From the NCBI RefSeq assembly GCF_010501105.1, contig NZ_QVMQ01000011.1:124001-188000 (forward strand): a stretch of DNA of 64,000 bases, written 5' to 3'. Of the stretch, positions 43,401 through 51,861 are shown piece after piece (position 1 is the stretch's first letter; each line of letters begins with the position of its first letter). The notes beneath the pieces are model-generated. The model ran no database searches. It saw only the letters and a program-made list of their open reading frames with translations, and had not been told where the DNA came from. Both the position numbers and the translations under genes were made by a program. This stretch comes from Dysgonomonas sp. 511 (GTDB taxonomy: Bacteria; Bacteroidota; Bacteroidia; Bacteroidales; Dysgonomonadaceae).

Positions 43401-44189
43401 TTATTTCTTCTTTTTCTTCCGCATGGTTTCTATCAGAAGTTCCTGCAAGCGTTCGGGCGTGATGTTTGCTTCTATCTTGCCATTGTTGGCAAACGATATC
43501 TTACCTCTCTCTTCCGATATTACAATTACTTTGGCATCAGTTTCTTGTGTGATACCCAATGCCGCACGGTGACGCAACCCGAAAGCTTTTGGTATATCCT
43601 GATTTTGTGCCACAGGTAAGATGCACCCTGCCGCCTTGATACGTCCGCCTGAGATAATCATTGCACCATCGTGCAGGGGGCTGTTTTTGAAGAATATATT
43701 TTCGAGCAAACGTGTGCTTATATCTGCATCGAGGGTTTCGCCGGTTTCGGCATATTGGGTCAGTTTTATTTCATTCTCTAGAACGATCAATGCCCCTGTG
43801 TGGGTTTTCGTCATATTCATACTCGCCAATACGAGCGAAGTTATAGTTGAATCGTTAACATCTTCCTTATCTTTAGACCGGAACAGTCGCATCAGGAATT
43901 TGATTGTACGGTTAGATCCCAGCGACATAAGAAAACGCCTGATCTCGTCTTGGAAAATGATAACAATAACGAACAGACCGATATTCACCACCTTGTCGAG
44001 AATCGCTCCCATCAGCCTCATCTGAAACACTTGGGAAATAAGTATCCACAAAACAATAAAGGCTAACACCCCATTGAATATGGCTCCCGTTCCGGATTTG
44101 GAAACAATGCGGTACAGTTGGTACATTACTGTTGCTACCAGCAATATATCAACTATATCCCTTATGCCTATACCGAAGTTTTCCATCAA
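43401..44189 (-). CDS. cdaA: Diadenylate cyclase CdaA
   Basis: A 262-residue membrane enzyme condensing two ATP into cyclic di-AMP. Three N-terminal transmembrane helices occupy about 8-80 (IVDILLVATVMYQLYRIVSK, LAFIVLWILISQVFQ, KVVNIGLFVIVIIFQDEIRR). The DAC domain follows, with the catalytic DGA motif (SPLHDGAMIISGGR) and RHR motif (FGLRHRAALGIT). The C-terminus is Lys-rich (MRKKKKK). No GlmM or CdaR gene is beside it. It converges with porX. Confidence 0.94.
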   Translation of the reverse strand: MMENFGIGIRDIVDILLVATVMYQLYRIVSKSGTGAIFNGVLAFIVLWILISQVFQMRLMGAILDKVVNIGLFVIVIIFQDEIRRFLMSLGSNRTIKFLMRLFRSKDKEDVNDSTITSLVLASMNMTKTHTGALIVLENEIKLTQYAETGETLDADISTRLLENIFFKNSPLHDGAMIISGGRIKAAGCILPVAQNQDIPKAFGLRHRAALGITQETDAKVIVISEERGKISFANNGKIEANITPERLQELLIETMRKKKKK

Positions 44190-44283
44190 ATACTTTTATT
44201 TCTTTGAAGGTTCAAAGATAACTTATTTCTTTTACATATAGATAGATAAATCGAAACTGCCTTCTTAAAAAAGATTTAACGGT

Positions 44284-45060
44284 TTATTCCAGCATCAGGT
44301 TCATTACAGGATGATGCACAGGAAACAGACTTCTGTATGGTTCATCCAGTTCGTCTGTTTTGTAACCAAAAAGAAGGCGGCACAAGAAATCGTCTTTTTC
44401 ATCTTTACCTAGTGTTTGGTTATTGGTAGCCTTGGAGTATAAATCCCATAGTTTTTCCTTATCTATTATCCGTGCCATTCCGGCCAGATTATACTTGTCG
44501 GGAAAGCCGTCTATATTCTGTTCTTTTACTATAGTCCGGAAGTCTTCGAATGTCTTTTGCACGCAAAAATCTTTCTTCCTGTATATCGAATCGAAAGCGT
44601 CATAAGCATCGTATAGGTACGGGTTTGCTGATAGCAATTCTTTCAATGGAGGAATAGGCTCTTCGCTACCATCAAACACCTGGGTATAACCGTATTGCTC
44701 ATAAAAGCCAAAAAGTGACTCCTCCGCCGGAATTAATATGGATAATGGTATGTTTCGGGAGGCAATAACTTCGTGCGAATAGCGTATCAATTGATTCATG
44801 TAACCCCGCCTTCGATATTCGGGCAATGTGCATAGTCCGGCAAGGTAAGCAAAGGGTATTTCGTGTCCGTAAAATGTAATAGAATATGGCAACATTTGTA
44901 AAGCAGCAACCGCTTTGCCGTCCGCAAAATAGAGGAGTGTATTCTCCGGCCTGTACTTTTCGGAGAAGTACAGATCGAGAAAACATTCATCATCGCAAAA
45001 GCATTCTTTCCACATTTGGCGGACTTCCGGCGTTTGGTTGCGGGTTGCAAATTGTATCAT
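44284..45060 (-). CDS. GNAT-family N-acetyltransferase, Eis-like
   Basis: A 258-residue acyltransferase. The acetyl-CoA-binding motif A is LAGLCTLPEYRRRGYMNQLI (about 73-92), preceded by strands that hold MLPYSITFYG. A C-terminal part with a second degenerate GNAT half (KLWDLYSKATNNQTLGKDEK) recalls the Eis/DUF4081 group. The substrate is unknown. It is a single-gene unit; the gap between it and cdaA is under 100 bp and A+T rich. Confidence 0.85.
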   Translation of the reverse strand: MIQFATRNQTPEVRQMWKECFCDDECFLDLYFSEKYRPENTLLYFADGKAVAALQMLPYSITFYGHEIPFAYLAGLCTLPEYRRRGYMNQLIRYSHEVIASRNIPLSILIPAEESLFGFYEQYGYTQVFDGSEEPIPPLKELLSANPYLYDAYDAFDSIYRKKDFCVQKTFEDFRTIVKEQNIDGFPDKYNLAGMARIIDKEKLWDLYSKATNNQTLGKDEKDDFLCRLLFGYKTDELDEPYRSLFPVHHPVMNLMLE

Positions 45061-45310
45061 AGTTTACAGGCTCTAAACAGGCTCTTAATAATTCTGTTTC
45101 TTTTATCTTTAGCTTGGTCGAATGCCGTTTGCCATTACGCAAAACAAACCAAAGGGCTAATGCAAAACTGTTTTTGGCTACTACTACTTTGGGTAAAAGG
45201 AACACAAGGGGCCGCCCAAAAAATCGGACAAGCCCCTTTTCTATGCTTTATTCTCCGGGTCTATCTATATCAGAGACTGTCTCTTCTATTTCAATACCCC
45301 AAGAAGCTTT
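45061..45310. other. Non-coding gap with repeat fragments
   Basis: Contains two tandem copies of ACAGGCTCT (about 45066-45084), the outermost bases of family A right ends. A GC-richer stretch follows, with GGGTAAAAGGAACACAAGG and GGCCGCCCAAAAAATCGG, similar in style to the block between nrdD and nrdG. Short frames across it are not credible. Confidence 0.5.
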
Positions 45311-46129
45311 CTATTTCTTCTCAATGTAATCCTCTACAATAGCCTGTGTAAGTCCCATGCTGGAGAAACCTCCGTCGTGGAACAGGTTTTGCATTGTTAC
45401 CTTGCGTGTAAGATCAGAGAACATTACGATGCAATAGTCAGCACACTCCTCAGCGCTTGCATTTCCGAGAGGCGACATTTTTTCGGCGAAGTCGAAGAAT
45501 GCGTTCATCCCACCGATTCCCTGTCCGGCTGTAGTAAGTGTAGGCGATTGTGAAATAGTGTTCACCCGTACACCTTTGTCGCGCCCGTAAACATATCCGA
45601 AGCTGCGTCCGATAGATTCGAGCAATGCCTTAGCATCTGCCATATCGTTGTATCCTGTAAATGTGCGTTGAGCAGCGATATGGGTAAGGGCAAGGATAGA
45701 ACCGCCATCGGCGATGGCATCGAGTTTTTTAGCCACCTGCATCATCTTGTGGAAAGACTGTGCCGATACATCGAGGGTCTTGTCATAGAAACCGTAGTCG
45801 AGGTTGTCGTAGGCGCGTCCTTTACGTACGTTAGGCGACATACCGATAGAGTGCAGTACGAAGTCTATTTTTCCGCCAAGTATTTCCATCGATTCTGTGA
45901 ATACCTTTTCAAGATCTTCTACGCTGGTAGCGTCGGCAGCGATAACTTTTGTGTCCAGCTTTTCGCTCAAAGCATTGGTTTCGCCCATTCTTACAGCCAT
46001 AGGTGTATTCGAAAGGGTGATGGTTGCTCCTTGCTCTACTGCTTTTTCAGCTACTTTCCATGCTATCGACTTGTCGTTCAACGCTCCGAAGATAATACCT
46101 CTTTTGCCTTTTAATAAATTGTTGCTCAT
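45311..46129 (-). CDS. fabI: Enoyl-[acyl-carrier-protein] reductase (NADH)
   Basis: Carries out the last reduction of fatty acid elongation. A 272-residue short-chain dehydrogenase of the FabI type. The N-terminal GIIFGALNDKSIAWKVA is the NADH-binding block. HSIGMSP follows, and the catalytic Tyr-x6-Lys pair is Tyr160 and Lys167 (GYNDMADAK). The variant NTISQSPTLTTAG fits Bacteroidota members, and the substrate loop around AGQGIGGMNAF is where triclosan-type inhibitors bind. It has its own promoter at 46201. Confidence 0.97.
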   Translation of the reverse strand: MSNNLLKGKRGIIFGALNDKSIAWKVAEKAVEQGATITLSNTPMAVRMGETNALSEKLDTKVIAADATSVEDLEKVFTESMEILGGKIDFVLHSIGMSPNVRKGRAYDNLDYGFYDKTLDVSAQSFHKMMQVAKKLDAIADGGSILALTHIAAQRTFTGYNDMADAKALLESIGRSFGYVYGRDKGVRVNTISQSPTLTTAGQGIGGMNAFFDFAEKMSPLGNASAEECADYCIVMFSDLTRKVTMQNLFHDGGFSSMGLTQAIVEDYIEKK

Positions 46130-46200
46130 CTTTATGTTTATTTTAATGATTATTAGCTACTTAAAAATAAATATTGATATTTAGAAGCTATATTATCGCA

Positions 46201-46208
46201 CAAAATTA
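46201..46208 (-). promoter_or_regulatory. -7 box for fabI
   Basis: On the minus strand TAATTTTG matches TAnnTTTG, leaving a leader of about 65 nt. A TTTG lies 25 bp further upstream (46237-46234), slightly wide for a -33 element. Confidence 0.5.
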
Positions 46209-46761
46209 GTAAAAATGTGCAATATCTGATATGCAAACAAGGCAAATTTATATAATGCTGTCTTTTTTCGGTCTTGTTTCCGGGCAAAACGACTGCGAAT
46301 ACGAAGAACAATATTAAAGTAACTATCGAGGACACACTATATGATGTAGAAAACCAGTTTTGCTTTCATTATGTAGGCGGTTAAGCGGTTAAAAAGTTTT
46401 AGCCTATCGGTAAGATAAGCTAAAATAAGAGAGGCGCATACACGCACCCGTTTTCCATTTTCGGATACATCGGGCATCATTATTTTGTAATTTACAAGCT
46501 TGCCTCCTGCTATGCTGTAAGTTGTTTTGTAATAAGCAATAAATAAACGTGTATATCAGCCTACCCGTTTATCAAATTTGCGACAAATGTATCCCAACAT
46601 TTCCGGCATAAAAATAATTTCCCGACTATATTTATTGGTATATTTATACTATTTTCGTGCTAAAAATAAATTTCTCTAAAATTTAAACAGACTCTAAACT
46701 ATGTTTAACATATCGTTGTTGAACAATAGAAGAATAACATCAAAAACAACATATCGCAATT
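46209..46761. other. Non-coding gap before the second XRE gene
   Basis: About 550 bp without a credible gene. Two short frames, MQTRQIYIMLSFFGLVSGQN at 46231 and a following out-of-frame VTIEDTLYDVENQFCFHYVG, might be a frameshifted remnant of a small exported protein, but there is too little to identify it. A solitary family A end (TAAAATTTAAACAGACTCT, 46677-46695) lies near the XRE promoter. Confidence 0.45.
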
Positions 46762-47271
46762 ATGGCAAAGGCAGAAACAACAAGCAGGCGCAAGCCCGAC
46801 CAGGGATTCAATATGAAAGCCCGCCGTATGGATTTGGGCTGGACGCAGGAAATGCTGGCCGACAGGCTGAACGATAAATACAACCTGAAACTCCATCAGA
46901 CAAAGATATCGGAACTCGAAAACAAAGAAACAATCGCCGAAGAGACGCTGAAGCAGCTGGCCGATGTGATGGAATGCGACCTCGAATTTCTACGCGATTT
47001 TACTATCAGCGATTATTTCAAAAAAGGCAATATGACCTTTAAGGTAGAAGCAGAAACCATTACAGCAAGCGATAATGCTATCAATGAAATAGAACAAAAC
47101 GAAAATAAAACTATAAACAATTATTTCCCGCCCGAAGTAGCCCAGATGTATAAAGACCTAATGGCTCAGGAAAAAGAATCGCAGGCTAGGGAGATGGCAT
47201 GCCTTACCAAAGAAGTAGAAGCCCTGAGCCGCGAAATAGGACGGCTGCAAGAGCGGTTGGGAGAAAAATAG
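46762..47271 (+). CDS. XRE-family regulator with coiled coil, second copy
   Basis: A 169-residue protein built like the one at 14815. The helix-turn-helix is at about 18-75 (MKARRMDLGWTQEMLADRLN, HQTKISELENKETIAEETLK). A linker rich in Asn and acidic residues follows (SDNAINEIEQNENKTINNYF), then a C-terminal coiled coil (KEVEALSREIGRLQERLGEK). Sequence identity to the first protein is low; the shared feature is domain plan. The next gene starts 106 bp later and is unrelated in type. The DNA target is unknown. Confidence 0.82.
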   Translation: MAKAETTSRRKPDQGFNMKARRMDLGWTQEMLADRLNDKYNLKLHQTKISELENKETIAEETLKQLADVMECDLEFLRDFTISDYFKKGNMTFKVEAETITASDNAINEIEQNENKTINNYFPPEVAQMYKDLMAQEKESQAREMACLTKEVEALSREIGRLQERLGEK

Positions 47272-47377
47272 CGAAGCCGGTAGAAATCATTTTGCCTGTG
47301 CCGGTTGTTATTACTATCAGGAATATTACCTTTGTTGTCAGAGGTAAATTTACTGATAAACCAAAACAGAATAGAAA

Positions 47378-47587
47378 ATGAAATATACCAATTTCGACTA
47401 CCTGTATGCTATTTTTATGTTTTTGTTCGGCATATTTATGATAGTCAGCCCCGGCTCTGTAATCCGCAAGGCCAAATACGATGAAGAAAGAATAAAAACA
47501 GAATCGTGGGTACGCAAGACGGGTATAGTTTTTTGTGTGCTGGGGGTAATATTCGGCACCTTCATCTACACCAAACTTAATGCCTGA
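47378..47587 (+). CDS. Small two-helix membrane protein
   Basis: A 69-residue protein with two transmembrane segments, about 8-26 (YLYAIFMFLFGIFMIVSPGS) and 48-64 (TGIVFCVLGVIFGTFIYTKL), joined by a charged loop (RKAKYDEERIKTESWVRKTG). The family is not recognised. It overlaps the downstream YqaA-like gene by 8 bp, so the two are likely translated together. The size and organisation suggest an accessory membrane peptide. Confidence 0.7.
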   Translation: MKYTNFDYLYAIFMFLFGIFMIVSPGSVIRKAKYDEERIKTESWVRKTGIVFCVLGVIFGTFIYTKLNA

Positions 47588-48035
47588 CGGAATGCTCGAC
47601 GGATTTGTCGAATATGGCTATATCGGCCTGTTCCTTGCTTCGTTTCTTGCTGCCACCATCCTACCCCTGGGTTCCGAATTTGTATTTGCCGGATTGCTTG
47701 CTATGGGCATGAGCCCGTGGGGGTGTGTCGTAGTGGCATCGTTGGGCAACTGGGCGGGAGGCATGACCAATTATTACCTCGGGCAACTGGGCAAAATAGA
47801 ATGGATAGAAAAATACCTGAAGGTGAAGCAGGAAAAAATAGACAAGATGCAACATTGGCTCGAAGGCAAGGGCGCATCAATGGCTTTTTTCAGCTTCCTG
47901 CCTGTGGTGGGCGATATTATTGCACTGGCTTTGGGATACATGCGGGCGAATGTCTATATCGTCAATTTTGCGATGTTTACGGGTAAGTTTCTGCGTTATG
48001 TGCTGATAATGTACGGTGTGAGTTGGATAATATAG
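47580..48035 (+). CDS. YqaA-like membrane protein, DedA/SNARE-associated family
   Basis: A 151-residue polytopic protein of the YqaA branch of the DedA/VTT family. Conserved pieces are LGSEFVFAGLLAMGMSP, LGNWAGGMTNYYLGQLGK, a mid-protein amphipathic stretch ending KMQHWLEGKGASMAFFSFLP, and VGDIIALALGYMRAN. DedA relatives are undecaprenyl-phosphate or lipid flippases. Whether YqaA shares that is inferred. The ATG at 47580 overlaps the stop of the small membrane protein. Confidence 0.82.
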   Translation: MPDGMLDGFVEYGYIGLFLASFLAATILPLGSEFVFAGLLAMGMSPWGCVVVASLGNWAGGMTNYYLGQLGKIEWIEKYLKVKQEKIDKMQHWLEGKGASMAFFSFLPVVGDIIALALGYMRANVYIVNFAMFTGKFLRYVLIMYGVSWII

Positions 48036-48274
48036 GCGTTACGACGTTTTTTTGAAATAAAGGCAGAAAAGTTTATCTATATAAGCCCCCCTTTATCCCC
48101 CCGAAGGGCAGGACTGTTAAGTTCTAAACGAAATAATACTTTAAAAGAATAAAATATGACACTGAGATACACGAAGAAGCCACTGAGAAACACTGAGGGA
48201 GAAATGCCCCGAAGGGGGAAATAGGCAAAGCCATGACGAGGGAGAGGGAAAAAGTAACAGAAAAAAGTAATGAA

Positions 48275-48403
48275 AAGGTGTTACATGTGTTACTTTTTAG
48301 AGAGATACAAGATACCAGTAGACGAGTTAACGAGTTGGTTTTTTTGATAAAATATAAACTTGTATCTCGTATCTTGTTTACTTGTACCTAAAGAAAAGGT
48401 AGC
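48275..48403 (+). repeat. Dispersed repeat family D, copy 2
   Basis: Begins AGGTGTTACATGTGTTACTT and carries the full word pattern GATACAAGATACCAGTAGAC, GAGTTAACGAGTTGG and CTTGTATCTCGTATCTTG. It is a near-exact inverted match to 18-179. The 552-bp gap 48036-48587 consists mainly of this and the next copy, plus G/C-poor spacer; no gene is seen. Confidence 0.85.
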
Positions 48404-48418
48404 AATAAAAAAAGAGTA

Positions 48419-48535
48419 AAAGGTGTTACAAGTGTTACTTTTTGGAGAGATACAAGATACCAGTAGACGAGTTAACGAGTTGGTTTTTTGGTAAAATATA
48501 AACTTGTATCTCGTATCTTGTCTACTTGTACCTAA
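48419..48535 (+). repeat. Dispersed repeat family D, copy 3
   Basis: A tandem partner of copy 2, about 145 bp downstream in phase, with the same start (AGGTGTTACAAGTGTTACTT) and internal words. It ends 52 bp before the radical SAM gene, so it could lie in that gene's leader. Confidence 0.85.
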
Positions 48536-48587
48536 AGTTATTGTTAACTGAAAAGATTATCAAAAAGAAAAAAAGGAGGGTAAAACC

Positions 48588-49367
48588 ATGTCGACAATAT
48601 TATTTCACGAAATAGTTTTCGGCCCTATCCACAGCCGTAGATTGGGCTCTTCGTTGGGAATGAACCTATTGCCCTACGATGGCAAGCTATGTTCGTTCGA
48701 CTGCATCTATTGCGAATGCGGCTACAACAAAGATTTCAAGACCAAGACCAAGCTTCCCGACAGGGACAACGTAAAAGCCGCATTGGAAGACAAGCTGATA
48801 AAGCTGAAAAACGACAATGTGACTATCGACGTCATCACCTTTGCCGGCAACGGCGAGCCCACCATGCACCCACAGTTTGAAGGCATAATAGACGACACAA
48901 TAGAACTGCGCAACAGGTATTACCCTGAGGCCAAGATAAGTGTCTTGTCGAATGCTATGCACCTGAACAAAGAATCTGTTTTCAGGGCATTGCAACGGGT
49001 AGACAACAATATCTTGAAGCTCGATTCGGGTATATTGGAAACAGTCCGCCTGATAGACCGCCCCAATGCGCCGTCGTACAGCATCGAGCATCAGATAGAG
49101 CAATTCAGCCGTTTCGAAGGCAATTTCATTATGCAGACCATGTTTGTCACAGGCACGCACAACGGCAAAGTGGTAGACAACACCACCGAAGAAGAGGTTG
49201 CGGCATGGATAAAAGCCATAAAGGCAACCCGTCCGCGCGAGGTGATGATATACACCATCGACCGCGAAACACCAGAAAAGAACCTTGAAAAAGTACCGGT
49301 AGGCAAGCTGAAAGAAATAGCTGCTAAGGTAGAGCAATTGGGAATAAAAGTGAATGTGGCGGGATAG
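48588..49367 (+). CDS. Radical SAM enzyme, wyosine-synthase-like group
   Basis: A 259-residue radical SAM protein. The cluster motif CxxxCxxC is Cys35, Cys39 and Cys42 (LCSFDCIYCECGYN). The SAM-binding FAGNGEPTMHPQFE and LSNAMHLNKESVFRALQRVD follow. The N-terminal FGPIHSRRLGSSLGMNLLP is typical of a broad group related to TYW1-like and other small radical SAM proteins whose reactions are mostly unknown. A strong AAGGAGGG precedes the ATG. No partner gene lies beside it. No specific product can be named. Confidence 0.88.
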   Translation: MSTILFHEIVFGPIHSRRLGSSLGMNLLPYDGKLCSFDCIYCECGYNKDFKTKTKLPDRDNVKAALEDKLIKLKNDNVTIDVITFAGNGEPTMHPQFEGIIDDTIELRNRYYPEAKISVLSNAMHLNKESVFRALQRVDNNILKLDSGILETVRLIDRPNAPSYSIEHQIEQFSRFEGNFIMQTMFVTGTHNGKVVDNTTEEEVAAWIKAIKATRPREVMIYTIDRETPEKNLEKVPVGKLKEIAAKVEQLGIKVNVAG

Positions 49368-49435
49368 AAGCCGTATTGCCAGATTGCAATATGCGCAACT
49401 ACTTGTAAACTTGTAATTATTAAATAAACACATAT

Positions 49436-50002
49436 ATGGTAACCATCGTTTTCAGCCATCCGTGGCATGGCAGTTTCAACAAAGCAATACTAGATACAGT
49501 AACAGCCGTTTACGACAAAGAAAACGTCCCTTACAATGTAATAGACCTGCACAAAGACGGCTTCAACCCTGTATTCACGGAAGAAGAGTTGGCAGGCTAC
49601 AGCCAGGGCAGGGCATTCGACCCGCTCATCCTGCGCTATCAGGAGATGATAAAGAAGTCGGACGAAATGGTGTTTATATTTCCCAACTGGTGGAATACGA
49701 TGCCGGCTATACTAAAGGGCTTTTTCGACAAGGCATTGCTCAAAGATTTCGCTTTCAACTATGAAGGCGGCTTCAACCCCTTACTGAAAATAGAAAAGAC
49801 AACTGTAATAACCACCTCGGAACATCCAAGCCCCAACTTCGCCAATATTATCGAAAAAGGCTTTATAGGCGACATGCTCAATCCTGTGGGAATACGCAAT
49901 GCCGTATGGCTGGGTTGCGAAGGCACTTCGAAAGGCACAGACGAGCATCGCCGGGAGTTTCTCGGCAAGGTGGCAAAGCATATTTTAGACATACGGGCAT
50001 GA
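49436..50002 (+). CDS. NAD(P)H oxidoreductase, flavodoxin-like fold
   Basis: A 188-residue enzyme of the NQO1/KefF/modulator-of-drug-activity family. The FMN or FAD phosphate-binding start is IVFSHPWHGSFNKAIL. VFIFPNWWNTMPAILKGFFD holds the flavin-side tryptophans, and LLKIEKTTVITTSEHPSPNF follows. It likely reduces quinones or other acceptors in the cytosol. It stands alone, 68 bp after the radical SAM gene, which may be part of the same unit. Confidence 0.9.
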   Translation: MVTIVFSHPWHGSFNKAILDTVTAVYDKENVPYNVIDLHKDGFNPVFTEEELAGYSQGRAFDPLILRYQEMIKKSDEMVFIFPNWWNTMPAILKGFFDKALLKDFAFNYEGGFNPLLKIEKTTVITTSEHPSPNFANIIEKGFIGDMLNPVGIRNAVWLGCEGTSKGTDEHRREFLGKVAKHILDIRA

Positions 50003-50219
50003 AACAGTGCTTTTGGTTTGTAGTATCCCGATGTGTATAGGTTGTATATTTACTTTTTTGATTATCTTTGAGAAATAACCTTAAAATAGAAGAATAAATC
50101 ATAAAAAATAAGCTGAACCTTGGTATATCTCAATAAATAGTATAGCCGATACAATTCCGGATATAAAAACATTTTTATATAACACTAATCTATGTCTAAC
50201 TTCAAAAACTAACTACAAA

Positions 50220-50639
50220 ATGATTTACGGTATTACATTAATCGTATTGGGACTTTTGGCTGTTCCTTCACTTTTACTCTCTAAAAAACCAGATGCTAAA
50301 GAATGGCTCGACAAGCTTACTCCTTACCAAGGATGGATCGGAGTCGTATTTGCATTCTGGGGAATATGGGGTATCATCAGTTGCATCCTCAACCTTAGCT
50401 TCCTTACCACATGGCCTATCTATTGGATCACATGGTTGCTGGTTTCTATCGTAGAAGCAGCATTGGGATTCATTTTAGGCTATGGATTGATAGCCAAATA
50501 TGTCCTTTCGAAAAATGAAGCTGCTGCCGAAAAAGGACAGCAAGTGCTTGCTAAGCTTGCTCCACTTCAAGGCAAACTGGGTATTGCTGCTATCATAATA
50601 GGTATATGGCAAATCGTTGCCTCTATTATCTGGCTGTAG
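50220..50639 (+). CDS. Small membrane protein with internal duplication
   Basis: A 139-residue protein with four hydrophobic segments. Residues about 20-58 and 97-137 are clearly related: [20 protein letters not shown] with [14 protein letters not shown], against [20 protein letters not shown] with [15 protein letters not shown]. This points to a tandem duplication of a two-helix unit. The family is not recognised. The gene stands alone. No catalytic residues are visible; a structural or stress role is possible. Confidence 0.75.
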   Translation: MIYGITLIVLGLLAVPSLLLSKKPDAKEWLDKLTPYQGWIGVVFAFWGIWGIISCILNLSFLTTWPIYWITWLLVSIVEAALGFILGYGLIAKYVLSKNEAAAEKGQQVLAKLAPLQGKLGIAAIIIGIWQIVASIIWL

Positions 50640-50900
50640 CATAACCCTTTGTACAGGAAAACGTAAGGATGGGTCGAGAGTTGGTACTTCCGGCTCATTT
50701 TCTTAACGAAACAGATGTTAACATATTGAATCAGCCGATTGATTTAGCGAAACCTGCCCAAAAGCAACTGAAATAGATGTAATAACCAGAACATTACACG
50801 ACGGCTTCGATACGACTTCACGGAAAAAAACATAAGTTGCAACCCTTTCTTTTGTTAATTCTATCATTTATCGGCATCTCAAATTATCTGTAGTAAGGTA

Positions 50901-51096
50901 AGAGTCTGTTTAAATTTTATAGCAAATCTTTTTTATAACTGTTTTCAGATGGATTTTACGTGTTTTGCTCGCTGGTTTAGCGGGCTAAACCGAGAGTAAA
51001 ATGTGGAAAATATGCTAAAAAGAGCATAAAAAAGTTGCTAAGAACTATACTAAAGAACCTATAAGAAATATTTTCGCTAAAATTTAAACAGGCTCT
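50901..51096. repeat. MITE-like element family A, 196-bp copy
   Basis: Ends AGAGTCTGTTTAAATTTTA and TAAAATTTAAACAGGCTCT are the same as at 609-751. An extra segment of about 55 bp (TTACGTGTTTTGCTCGCTGG, GCGGGCTAAACCGAG) lies inside. The element stops 18 bp before the -33 box of the PUL sigma gene. The rest of the 574-bp gap 50640-51213 holds nothing else recognised. Confidence 0.9.
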
Positions 51097-51114
51097 AAGT
51101 AGAATAATAAATAA

Positions 51115-51147
51115 TTTGCATTTTTCAGAAATATTCTGATATCTTTG
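51115..51147 (+). promoter_or_regulatory. Promoter of the PUL ECF sigma gene
   Basis: TTTG at 51115-51118 and TATCTTTG at 51140-51147 with a 21-bp spacer match the Bacteroides consensus. The sigma ATG is 66 bp downstream of the -7 box. Confidence 0.7.
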
Positions 51148-51213
51148 TTCATTAACCTTAAAAGAGGATACTAACTTTATTAAGAAAAACAAAAAAAACA
51201 GTATCTGAAATCC

Positions 51214-51813
51214 ATGTTGACTAATAATTACGCACAGGGTGATCTTTCAGATAAAGAGTTGTTTCGGTTGATACAACAAGGGAATAAGGAGGCATTTACT
51301 ATTATATACGAACGGTATAATAAGCAGATGTATGTACTTTCGTTGCGTTACCTGAAAGACACACCGATGGCCGAAGATGCGGTACAGCATGTATTCGTTA
51401 AGTTTTGGGAATTTCATTCGAGTCTGGATGTATCGCTGAGCGTGAAAAACTACTTATACACCATGACGAAGAATTACATTCTGAACCAGATACGCAACCG
51501 CAACAATGCTATCCAACACAACTATAAGATATACCAATCGGAAGGTATGGATGCATATGAAGAAGATTTGCACAAAGCTATTGAAGAAAAAGAAAAACTA
51601 GCATACTTTTATGAAGCAATAAACAGGCTTCCCGAACAAAAGAAGGCCATCTGTTTGATGAAACTGGAAGGGAAACTGTCGAATCAGGAAATTGCTGACG
51701 AAATGAAAATTTCGATCAATACCGTGAAAACACATTATGCACAAGCCTTAAAAATGTTAAGATGGTATTTAGGCAAGGTTTTGCTTGCTATTTTCATCAT
51801 CCTTTCCTGGTAG
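51214..51813 (+). CDS. ECF sigma factor of the PUL
   Basis: A 199-residue sigma-70 protein with regions 2 and 4. Region 2 is FTIIYERYNKQMYVLSLRYL, EDAVQHVFVKFWEFHSSLDV and LYTMTKNYILNQIRNR. Region 4 is INRLPEQKKAICLMKLEGKL and NQEIADEMKISINTVKTHYA. The hydrophobic C-terminal tail (KVLLAIFIILSW) is common in this group. It is followed 48 bp later by the FecR gene and then a SusC with an STN domain. These make a three-part envelope relay: ligand-bound SusC signals to FecR, which frees sigma to transcribe the PUL. Confidence 0.95.
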   Translation: MLTNNYAQGDLSDKELFRLIQQGNKEAFTIIYERYNKQMYVLSLRYLKDTPMAEDAVQHVFVKFWEFHSSLDVSLSVKNYLYTMTKNYILNQIRNRNNAIQHNYKIYQSEGMDAYEEDLHKAIEEKEKLAYFYEAINRLPEQKKAICLMKLEGKLSNQEIADEMKISINTVKTHYAQALKMLRWYLGKVLLAIFIILSW

Positions 51814-51861
51814 TTGCGTGTCAATAATGAGGAGAAGGTATATTAGCGAAAACATATCACT

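Noticed and set aside
45114..45329. 71-codon open frame near the GNAT gene
   Set aside because: It lies in repeat-like DNA with family A fragments and has no recognisable product.
48275..48535. Possible CRISPR array
   Set aside because: Only two long near-identical units with no short repeat-spacer rhythm, and a third copy lies 48 kb away inverted; this is a dispersed repeat.
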